A stretch of 64,000 bases of DNA from JABMQB01 sp963677475 (lineage in GTDB: Bacteria > Bacteroidota > Bacteroidia > Bacteroidales > Prolixibacteraceae): NCBI GenBank assembly GCA_963677475.2, contig CAXXQD010000014.1, positions 108,043 to 172,042 of the forward strand, given 5' to 3'. The position numbers and the translations under genes were made by a program. Shown in pieces: positions 1 to 6,076 of the stretch (position 1 is the first letter of the stretch; the number at the start of each line of letters is the position of its first letter). The notes beneath the pieces were generated by a model that was given only the letters and a program-made list of their open reading frames with translations, was not told the origin of the DNA and did no database searches.

Positions 1-65
1 TTGACAGTTACTATATCGTCTTTGCTGCCAAGTCTATCAACGTCTTGTAATAATATAATTTCCAT
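1..65 (-). CDS. rplI: 50S ribosomal protein L9 (partial, N-terminus only)
   Basis: Only the first 21 or so codons are present; the rest lies beyond the left edge. The visible N-terminus starts MEIILLQDVDRLGSKDD, which is the typical start of bL9 (M-E/K-I-I-L-L-x-D-V-x-x-L-G-x-x-G/D-D). bL9 binds 23S rRNA at the base of the L1 stalk. It is the last visible gene of an rpsF-rpsR-rplI operon read on the minus strand, 13 nt after the rpsR stop codon, and its ATG is preceded by a strong Shine-Dalgarno sequence, which is unusual in this window. Identification is from the N-terminus plus gene order. Confidence 0.9.
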   Translation of the reverse strand, partial: MEIILLQDVDRLGSKDDIVTV

Positions 66-72
66 TTCAAAT

Positions 73-80
73 CCTCCTTT
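73..80 (-). promoter_or_regulatory. Strong Shine-Dalgarno sequence of rplI
   Basis: On the minus strand the sequence AAAGGAGG lies 7 nt before the rplI ATG and overlaps the rpsR stop codon (TAAAGGAGG). A full AAGGAGG is exceptional here: the other starts I inspected lack one, as expected for Bacteroidota, whose ribosomes sequester the anti-Shine-Dalgarno end of 16S rRNA. Confidence 0.8.
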
Positions 81-348
81 ATTTCATCATGTCAGTTACA
101 AATGGTAGTAAAGCCAAGTTACGGGCACGTTTAATTGCCTTTGAAACTTTACGTTGGTATTTTAAAGAAGTACCTGTTAGTCGCCTTGGTAAAATTTTAC
201 CTTGTTCGTTCAGGAATTTCTTCAAAAATTCAGGATCTTTATAATCCACATACTTGATACCATTCTTTTTGAAACGGCAATATTTTTTCTTTTTAATCTC
301 CACGGTTGGAGGAGTCAAATACCTAATTTCACTTTGATTTTGTGCCAT
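79..348 (-). CDS. rpsR: 30S ribosomal protein S18
   Basis: This 89-residue protein has the bS18 signature: a Lys/Arg-rich N-terminal part (KKKKYCRFKKNGI), then YVDYKDPEFLKKF and the conserved core ILPRRLTGTSLKYQRKVSKAIKRAR split over residues 50-75. bS18 pairs with bS6 on the small-subunit platform next to the 3' end of 16S rRNA. The start is fixed by the MAQNQSE N-terminus and by an AAGGAGG 8 nt upstream. It sits 3 nt downstream of rpsF and 13 nt upstream of rplI, so the three genes are one operon. In Flavobacterium ribosomes bS18, bS6 and bS21 have been reported to cover the anti-Shine-Dalgarno sequence; that is family knowledge, not visible here. Confidence 0.97.
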   Translation of the reverse strand: MAQNQSEIRYLTPPTVEIKKKKYCRFKKNGIKYVDYKDPEFLKKFLNEQGKILPRRLTGTSLKYQRKVSKAIKRARNLALLPFVTDMMK

Positions 349-351
349 CTG

Positions 352-708
352 TTATTCCTCCTTCTTTTGTGTTTTTTGACTTAAAATATTTCTTCTCTTC
401 GCACTATAAGCAGTAGCATGCTTGTCCAGTTTTACGGTCATAAAACGGATAATGCGCTCGTCACGGCGAAATTCAACTTCCAGCTTTTGCATTAAATTTG
501 GTTCGCCTTTGAACTCGAATAAATGATAAAAGCCAGTTGATTTTTTTTGGATGGGATATGCCAGTTTTTTCATCCCCCAGTTTTCTTCATGGAATAAATC
601 ACCACCATTTGAGGTAATGATTTCCTTGAATTTTTGTACCGCTTCCTTTACCTGTGGCTCAGATAAAACGGGAGTAGCAATGAAAACGGTTTCATACTGA
701 TTCAACAT
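352..708 (-). CDS. rpsF: 30S ribosomal protein S6
   Basis: This 118-residue protein matches bS6: N-terminal strand YETVFIATPVLSEPQVKEAV, the motif GGDLFHEENWGMKKLAYPI at residues 36-54, and the core strand GFYHLFEFKG followed by RRDERIIRFMTVKLDK. bS6 forms a ferredoxin-like fold and binds bS18 on the platform. The C-terminal tail after residue 100 is short and Lys/Gln-rich. It is the first gene of the rpsF-rpsR-rplI operon and has a textbook Bacteroidota promoter 44 nt upstream. The last codons (KKEE-stop) also form the Shine-Dalgarno of rpsR, so the end of this gene is shared with the start signal of the next. No Shine-Dalgarno precedes rpsF itself. Confidence 0.97.
   Translation of the reverse strand: MLNQYETVFIATPVLSEPQVKEAVQKFKEIITSNGGDLFHEENWGMKKLAYPIQKKSTGFYHLFEFKGEPNLMQKLEVEFRRDERIIRFMTVKLDKHATAYSAKRRNILSQKTQKKEE
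357..363 (-). promoter_or_regulatory. Strong Shine-Dalgarno sequence of rpsR
   Basis: AAGGAGG on the minus strand, 8 nt before the rpsR ATG. It is embedded in the last codons of rpsF (AAG GAG GAA TAA), so it could be partly coincidental, but the spacing is ideal and the next gene, rplI, has the same signal in non-coding sequence. Confidence 0.65.
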
Positions 709-751
709 AAATTTTAATTTTAATTAAACAAAATGCCCTTTTTAGGACGCG

Positions 752-782
752 CAAAAATAGAAATAAAATGTTATTTATCAAA
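752..782 (-). promoter_or_regulatory. Promoter of the rpsF-rpsR-rplI operon
   Basis: On the minus strand TTTG (779-782) is followed after exactly 19 nt by TATTTTTG (752-759). This is the Bacteroidota primary sigma promoter (-33 TTTG, -7 TAnnTTTG). Transcription should start near 745, leaving a short leader before the rpsF ATG at 708. It is the best promoter match in the window. Confidence 0.75.
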
Positions 783-1088
783 CATTTGCAGGGTGTTTTT
801 ATTTCAAGGAAAACAATATTGCTGATTTTTTAATAAAGGGTAGTCAATATGTCAGATAATGAGGTGGTTATGATCTGAAACCAATGTTAGTACAATATTC
901 GTCAATAATTTTTCTCGAAGCCTTATAAAAATGAAACTCTTCGCAGCAAGCTAAGGAGGTATCACATGGGGGAATTATTATTTTATTCGCACCAAAGCGC
1001 GGGGAATAAAACCCATGAGATCCCTTGTCTATCGCTCGGGATAAGTTCGGCTTAAAGATTTTGAAGACAAAATCATAGTCTTACTGAT
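783..1088. other. Intergenic region with a complex inverted repeat; probable decayed repeat element
   Basis: No open frame of note lies here. The stretch 900-1075 is visibly richer in GC-containing words than the AT-rich sequence at 720-860. It carries a two-part inverted repeat: ATGGG (966-970) pairs with CCCAT (1012-1016), and inside it TTTTATTC (981-988) pairs with GAATAAAA (1004-1011) around a loop containing GCACCAAAGCGC. It resembles the intergenic repeats common in Bacteroidota genomes, but only one copy lies in this window, so that remains a guess. Confidence 0.35.
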
Positions 1089-2237
1089 TTAAATTGCAAG
1101 CCTGATCCCTGTGAATTGATATCCCAAATTTGGTGGAAAGAAATTTCGGTATGTTTTACGCGAATGAAACTGGGGTGTTATTACAGATCCTCCCCTTAAA
1201 ACCTTTTGATTAACCATAAATTTTCCATTGTATTCGCCAACCGCACCTCTTGCTTTTTTGTAGCCGGGGTAAGGCAGATAGGCACTTTCGGTCCATTCCC
1301 AACGATTGCCCCATTCGAATTGGTTGCTGGCTGCTTCCCATTCAAATTCGGTTGGCAGCCGTTTGCCCTGCCATTGCGCAAAAGCAAAGGCTTCATAGTA
1401 ATTTATGTGGGTAACCGGGTGGGAATGGTTAATTTTTCTCAATCCTGCCAAAGTGTACTGGTACCAGTTGTTCTCCAATTTTTCCCAGTACATTGGTCTG
1501 GAAATATTGTTTTTATTAATCCATTGCCAGGCTTCCGAGTGCCATAGGTTAACATTTTGGTAGCCACCGTCTTCAATAAATTCCAAATATTCAGCGTTCG
1601 AAACCAACGATTCGCGTATTTGAAAAGGATGAATAAAAACCTGATGGTTTTCCTTCTCGTTATCAAAATGAAAACCACCGCCTTCATAACCAATCGTATA
1701 AATTCCTTCGTCTATAGGTAAATAAGTTTTTTCTTCGATTGAAATATCCTCACAAAATGCTTTATCCGAATACGATGGATATAAGGGATTAACGGAAAAG
1801 TTATATTTCAGATCGGTGAGCAATAATTCCTGATGCTGTTGTTCATGGTTTAATCCTAACAGAACAAGATCCCAAATTTCAGATGTGATTGGCTTTTCCA
1901 AAAACAAAACCATATGCCTGTCAATATATTCCCGATATTTTAAAACTTCATTAACTGTTGGGCGGCTTAGTGTTCCACGGTTTGGGCGCTTTACCCTTTC
2001 GCCAATATTTTCATAATAACTATTGAAAATAAAACTGTATTTGGGATGGAATGGTTTATATCTGGTTTGGTATTTCTGTAGAATAAATTGTTCGAAAAAC
2101 CAGGTTGTGTGACCTAAATTCCATTTTGGTGGGCTTGCAAATCCTGCTGCTTGCATAACATAGTCTTCAGTTTCCAGTGGTTTGCATAACTCCACCGAGT
2201 GTTGTCTTACATCGAGATATTTGTCTTTTAAGCCCAT
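1089..2237 (-). CDS. EgtB-like non-heme iron sulfoxide synthase (ergothioneine-type)
   Basis: A 382-residue protein with an N-terminal DinB-like helical bundle (about 10-150) and a C-terminal FGE-sulfatase/C-type-lectin-like domain (about 170-382). The presumed iron facial triad is present: His43 in NLGHTTWFFEQ, and His131 and His135 in NHEQQHQE. The C-terminus has the expected WEWTESAYLPYPGY and KVLRGGSVIT segments. EgtB joins a thiol (gamma-glutamylcysteine or cysteine) to trimethylhistidine using O2. The protein is somewhat shorter than classical EgtB (about 430 residues). No EgtD methyltransferase is seen nearby, so the substrate may differ (5-histidylcysteine sulfoxide/ovothiol-type enzymes share this fold). 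It is alone on the minus strand with the carboxylase operon behind it. Confidence 0.85.
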   Translation of the reverse strand: MGLKDKYLDVRQHSVELCKPLETEDYVMQAAGFASPPKWNLGHTTWFFEQFILQKYQTRYKPFHPKYSFIFNSYYENIGERVKRPNRGTLSRPTVNEVLKYREYIDRHMVLFLEKPITSEIWDLVLLGLNHEQQHQELLLTDLKYNFSVNPLYPSYSDKAFCEDISIEEKTYLPIDEGIYTIGYEGGGFHFDNEKENHQVFIHPFQIRESLVSNAEYLEFIEDGGYQNVNLWHSEAWQWINKNNISRPMYWEKLENNWYQYTLAGLRKINHSHPVTHINYYEAFAFAQWQGKRLPTEFEWEAASNQFEWGNRWEWTESAYLPYPGYKKARGAVGEYNGKFMVNQKVLRGGSVITPQFHSRKTYRNFFPPNLGYQFTGIRLAI

Positions 2238-2295
2238 AACAAATCATATCTTTTAAAGAACAAACAATCATCTGCCCAAAATGATTTCAGTATGT

Positions 2296-2324
2296 ATAAA
2301 AAAAGCTGTTGAAAACAACAGCTT
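2296..2324 (-). terminator. Intrinsic terminator of the acyl-CoA carboxylase operon
   Basis: A perfect 9-bp stem, AAGCTGTTG / CAACAGCTT (2303-2311 with 2316-2324), with a 4-nt loop. On the minus strand it is followed by a run of seven T. It lies just downstream of the stop codon at 2340. Confidence 0.85.
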
Positions 2325-2339
2325 AAATTCATAATATCT

Positions 2340-3875
2340 TTACAAAGGAATATTCCCATGTTTTTTCGGAGGATTTGATTTTCGCTTGTTGTGTGTCATC
2401 TCCAGGGCAGTAATTATTTTGCTCCTGGTGTCCTTCGGACTTATTATTTCATCGATATAACCCAAAGATGCAGCTTTATATGGATTGGCAAATTTTTCCC
2501 TGTATTCCTCAACAGCTGCTGCTTTTTCATCGTCATTAAGTTTGTTCCTGTGGATAATATTTATGGCACCATCGGGCCCCATTACTGCAATTTCAGCTGT
2601 AGGGTAGGCATAATTAATGTCTGCGCCTATATGTTTGCTTGACATTACATCGTAAGCACCGCCATATGCTTTTCGGGTGATGATCGTTATTTTGGGCACA
2701 GTGGCTTCTGCGAAAGCATATAATAATTTTGCGCCATGTTTAATAATCCCACCAAATTCCTGACCAGTTCCAGGCAAGAATCCAGGAACATCAACAAAAG
2801 TTATTAGTGGCAGGTTAAATGCATCGCAGAACCTTACAAACCGTGCTGCTTTATGTGATGAATTAATATCGAGGACACCTGCAAGGTGCGATGGTTGGTT
2901 GGCAACAATTCCGACCGGCTTACCTCCAAAACGTGCAAATCCGACAACAATATTTTGAGCATAATGTGGTTGAACTTCCAGAAAATGTTTATTGTCAATC
3001 ACTTTTTCAATAATATCCATCATATTGTAAGGCTTGTTCGGGTCTGCCGGAACAATGTCGTTGAGGCTTGCATCACTTCTTTCTGAAGGATCGGTACAGG
3101 CTTTAACAGGAGGATCTTCTAAATTATTGGATGGGATAAAACTAACCAGTTCGCGCACCATCATTAATGTTTGGGCTTCATCGCTCCCAGTAAAATGGGC
3201 AACACCACTTTTCGACGAATGTGTTTTGGCACCTCCAAGCTCTTCTTTACTAACATCCTCATGAGTCACAGTTTTGATAACTTCGGGACCGGTAACAAAC
3301 ATGTGGCTTGTTTCATTTACCATAAAAATAAAATCGGTGAGGGCAGGGGAGTACACTGCCCCTCCGGCACAGGGCCCGAGTATTGCTGATATTTGCGGGA
3401 CTACCCCCGACGAAATAACATTGTTGTAAAAAATATCGGCATAACCTGCAAGGCTTTCAACACCTTCTTGTATCCGAGCACCACCCGAATCATTCAATCC
3501 AATAACAGGAGCACCCATTTTCAGGGCTAAGTTTTGAATTTTAACTATTTTATCGGCATTTGCCCGGCTCAAACTTCCCCCAAAAACAGTGAAATCCTGA
3601 GCAAAAACATAAACTAATCTACCATTAATTTTTCCATAGCCTGCAACTAAACCATCACCAAGGATTTTGTTTTTATCCATTCCAAAGTCATAACTCCGGT
3701 GGGTTACGAGCTTGTCTATTTCATTAAAACTTCCCGGGTCCAATAATAATTCTATGCGTTCACGCGCCGTGTTTTTACCAACCGAATGTTGTTTTTCAAT
3801 TCTGGCAATACCACCGCCCAGTTCTGCTTCTTTGTTGAAGTCCGATAGTTTTTTGTATTTATCAGTTAGATCCAT
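2340..3875 (-). CDS. Acyl-CoA carboxylase carboxyltransferase subunit (propionyl-CoA carboxylase beta type)
   Basis: About 511 residues spanning the whole carboxyltransferase fold: an N-terminal half with YVFAQDFTVFGGSLS and a C-terminal half with TFVDVPGFLPGTGQE and AYGGAYDVMSSKH. The oxyanion-hole glycines are in NDSGGARIQEG and GPCAGGAVYSPA. It transfers CO2 from carboxybiotin to an acyl-CoA, most likely propionyl-CoA, giving methylmalonyl-CoA. The frame can be extended to 3899, but that start overlaps the upstream gene; I prefer MDLTDKYKKL at 3875, 10 nt after the carrier-protein stop. It forms an operon with the biotin carrier and biotin carboxylase genes. A sodium-pumping decarboxylase is an alternative, but no membrane beta subunit is nearby. 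Confidence 0.9.
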   Translation of the reverse strand: MDLTDKYKKLSDFNKEAELGGGIARIEKQHSVGKNTARERIELLLDPGSFNEIDKLVTHRSYDFGMDKNKILGDGLVAGYGKINGRLVYVFAQDFTVFGGSLSRANADKIVKIQNLALKMGAPVIGLNDSGGARIQEGVESLAGYADIFYNNVISSGVVPQISAILGPCAGGAVYSPALTDFIFMVNETSHMFVTGPEVIKTVTHEDVSKEELGGAKTHSSKSGVAHFTGSDEAQTLMMVRELVSFIPSNNLEDPPVKACTDPSERSDASLNDIVPADPNKPYNMMDIIEKVIDNKHFLEVQPHYAQNIVVGFARFGGKPVGIVANQPSHLAGVLDINSSHKAARFVRFCDAFNLPLITFVDVPGFLPGTGQEFGGIIKHGAKLLYAFAEATVPKITIITRKAYGGAYDVMSSKHIGADINYAYPTAEIAVMGPDGAINIIHRNKLNDDEKAAAVEEYREKFANPYKAASLGYIDEIISPKDTRSKIITALEMTHNKRKSNPPKKHGNIPL

Positions 3876-3885
3876 ATATTCTCGT

Positions 3886-4395
3886 TTATTCAATTTCAAT
3901 TAATATTTGGTTGGTATCAATCACATCGCCTTCGCTTACATGAATTGCTTTTATCCTGCCATCCTTTTGCGATTTATATTCGCTTTCCATTTTCATGGCT
4001 GAAATGGTAAGCACGGTATCTCCTTGCTTAACAATATCCCCTTCCAACACCAAAACTTTAACCACTTTTCCGGGCATTGGGGAGGATATAGTATTTTCGC
4101 TATGGACCATGCTTCCGTTGCCCCTGTTCAGTAAATATCTTGATTCTGCATCAATTACCTCCAAATCGTAGGTATTGTATAAAGTGTGTGCAGTGTACAA
4201 TTTAGGATGTTCGCCAGGTACTAGTTCGATATTATGCGAATGCCCGTTTTCTATAATTGAAAATGTTCCGTCAACCGTATGCATTAAATCAATTTTATAG
4301 ATCTTATCGTCTACTTTTATTTCGAGTAGGTTATCTTTCTGGGATACAACTTCAACATTTGCAATCCTATCCCTGATTTTTATTTCAACTGACAT
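3886..4395 (-). CDS. Biotin carboxyl carrier protein of the acyl-CoA carboxylase
   Basis: A 169-residue protein with a C-terminal biotinyl domain (about 100-169). The biotinylation motif AMKMES is present, and the domain opens with the usual SPMPGKVVKVLV. The N-terminal 95 residues form a beta-rich region like the BT domain that links carrier and carboxylase in propionyl-CoA carboxylases. It carries CO2 on biotin between the carboxylase and the transferase. It sits between the two catalytic genes with 10-11 nt gaps. Here the carrier is its own polypeptide rather than fused to the biotin carboxylase as in many alpha subunits, which is common in Bacteroidota. Confidence 0.92.
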   Translation of the reverse strand: MSVEIKIRDRIANVEVVSQKDNLLEIKVDDKIYKIDLMHTVDGTFSIIENGHSHNIELVPGEHPKLYTAHTLYNTYDLEVIDAESRYLLNRGNGSMVHSENTISSPMPGKVVKVLVLEGDIVKQGDTVLTISAMKMESEYKSQKDGRIKAIHVSEGDVIDTNQILIEIE

Positions 4396-4406
4396 GCTTT
4401 ACTCTT

Positions 4407-5912
4407 TTAAAAATGATTTAAATAAGTAATCTTTTTCCATCTGCTTTGTGCAGGTCCAAATTCTTTAGAGTCGTAAAACCTTCCTAATTTTTCCACAAAA
4501 TCAATATATGCTGAAATCACGACCATATCTTCAATATTTCCATCGCTTTCTTTCTTTTTTACCAGTTCTTCTAAGTTTTTTTCAATAAAATGGGTGTTGT
4601 AATTTCCGTCCACAAAATCTTTTGATTTCATGATGCGTTCCAGGAAAAGCAAGGATGTTTTTACTCCAGTGATTTTATATTCGTAGAGTGCTCTTTTCAT
4701 TCTGCTTATTGCTTCTTCCCGGGTTTTTCCCCAAACAATCAGTTTTGAAATCATCGGATCATAATAAATCGGGATCTCATAGCCTTCGTAAACATAACCA
4801 TCGGTACGAACACCTAAACCAAGCGGTTGGGAAATTTTATGAATTTTTCCCGGTGATGGCATAAAGTTGTTGTCTGAATCTTCGGCATAAACCCTGCATT
4901 CAATGGAATGCCCTTTTTGCGATAGTTTATCTTGTGTTAAGGTTAGCTTTTCGCCGTTTGCAACAAGAATTTGTTGTTTTACTAAATCAATACCAGTAAC
5001 CCGTTCAGTAATTGGATGTTCCACTTGAAGCCTGGTGTTCATTTCAAGAAAGTAGAAATTATGGTCATCATCGACCAGGAATTCAATGGTTCCGGCACCA
5101 GTATACTTAACGGCCAAAGCTGCATCAACAGCACATTTGCCCATTTTCTCCCTTAATTCTTTGGTCATTAATGGCGATGGCGTTTCTTCCACCATTTTTT
5201 GGTGCCTTCGTTGGATAGAGCATTCGCGTTCAAACAAATGAACAGCATTTCCATGTTGGTCGGCAAGCACTTGGAATTCAATATGGTGTGGAGAAGCAAT
5301 GTATTTCTCGATATAAATTGCATCGTCGTTAAATGCAGCCATAGCTTCTGATTTTGCTGCCCTTATCCCGGAAATAATATCTTCTTTTTTATGTACCAGC
5401 CGCATTCCTTTTCCGCCGCCACCAGCCGATGCTTTTATCATAACCGGAAGCCCAATCTCCTCAATCGAACCCAGCGCCTCTTCTTCATTGGCAATGCTAC
5501 TTTTTGTTCCTGGTACTACCGGGATTCCTGCAGCAGTCATTGCATCCCTTGCCTGGATTTTATCCCCCATCTGGTCAATAACTTCAGGTGAAGGACCAAT
5601 AAAAACAATTCCCTCGTCGGCACATCTTTTGGCAAACCTTGAATTTTCCGATAAAAAACCATATCCGGGGTGAATTGCATCGGATTTACTGATTTTAGCA
5701 ACTTCAATGATCTTGTCAATGTTTAAGTAACTTTCTGAGGATGGGGATTTACCTACGTAGTAGGCTTCGTGGGCATATCTGACATGGAGTGAGGTTCGGT
5801 CGGCATCTGAATAAACAGCTACCGTTTCAATGCCCATTTCGCGGCAAGTTCTCATTATTCTTATGGCAATTTCGCCTCGGTTAGCCACAAGAATTTTCTC
5901 AATTCTTTTCAT
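4407..5912 (-). CDS. Biotin carboxylase subunit of the acyl-CoA carboxylase
   Basis: A 501-residue ATP-grasp enzyme that carboxylates biotin with bicarbonate and ATP. Visible motifs are the N-terminal KILVANRGEIAIRIMRTCRE, the glycine-rich KASAGGGGKGMR, ERECSIQRRHQKMVEETPSP, and the catalytic region FLEMNTRLQVEHP with ECRVYAED in the C-terminal domain. The final 40 residues extend slightly beyond AccC and end without a biotinyl domain, which is supplied by the next gene. It is first in the three-gene operon on the minus strand. Its start, MKRIEKILVANRG, is the conserved family start. Confidence 0.93.
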   Translation of the reverse strand: MKRIEKILVANRGEIAIRIMRTCREMGIETVAVYSDADRTSLHVRYAHEAYYVGKSPSSESYLNIDKIIEVAKISKSDAIHPGYGFLSENSRFAKRCADEGIVFIGPSPEVIDQMGDKIQARDAMTAAGIPVVPGTKSSIANEEEALGSIEEIGLPVMIKASAGGGGKGMRLVHKKEDIISGIRAAKSEAMAAFNDDAIYIEKYIASPHHIEFQVLADQHGNAVHLFERECSIQRRHQKMVEETPSPLMTKELREKMGKCAVDAALAVKYTGAGTIEFLVDDDHNFYFLEMNTRLQVEHPITERVTGIDLVKQQILVANGEKLTLTQDKLSQKGHSIECRVYAEDSDNNFMPSPGKIHKISQPLGLGVRTDGYVYEGYEIPIYYDPMISKLIVWGKTREEAISRMKRALYEYKITGVKTSLLFLERIMKSKDFVDGNYNTHFIEKNLEELVKKKESDGNIEDMVVISAYIDFVEKLGRFYDSKEFGPAQSRWKKITYLNHF

Positions 5913-6048
5913 ATTCTAAGGTTAAAATACTGAAAATTAATTTCTGTTTTCTTAAACCAAGATTATAAACTACTAACTTCTAAAATTGTTTAAATTAAAT
6001 AATTTCGAAGAAACATTATGATTAATTTTTATTTTTTTAAAAAGAGAT

Positions 6049-6056
6049 TAATTTTG
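6049..6056 (+). promoter_or_regulatory. Candidate -7 element for the DUF5916 gene
   Basis: TAATTTTG matches the Bacteroidota -7 consensus TAnnTTTG, 20 nt before the ATG at 6077. I do not see a convincing TTTG at -33, so this is a moderate call. The region between 5912 and 6077 must also hold the promoter of the carboxylase operon on the other strand. Confidence 0.45.
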
Positions 6057-6076
6057 ATGCCGCTAAATAACTATGA

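Noticed and set aside
709..751. Possible S6:S18 autoregulatory leader structure before rpsF
   Set aside because: The predicted leader is under 45 nt, AT-rich, and shows only a trivial CC/GG hairpin, so the known motif cannot be supported.
1206..1547. 113-codon open frame antisense to the egtB-like gene
   Set aside because: A shadow of the real gene: it lies within the conserved FGE-type domain on the other strand and resembles no protein.
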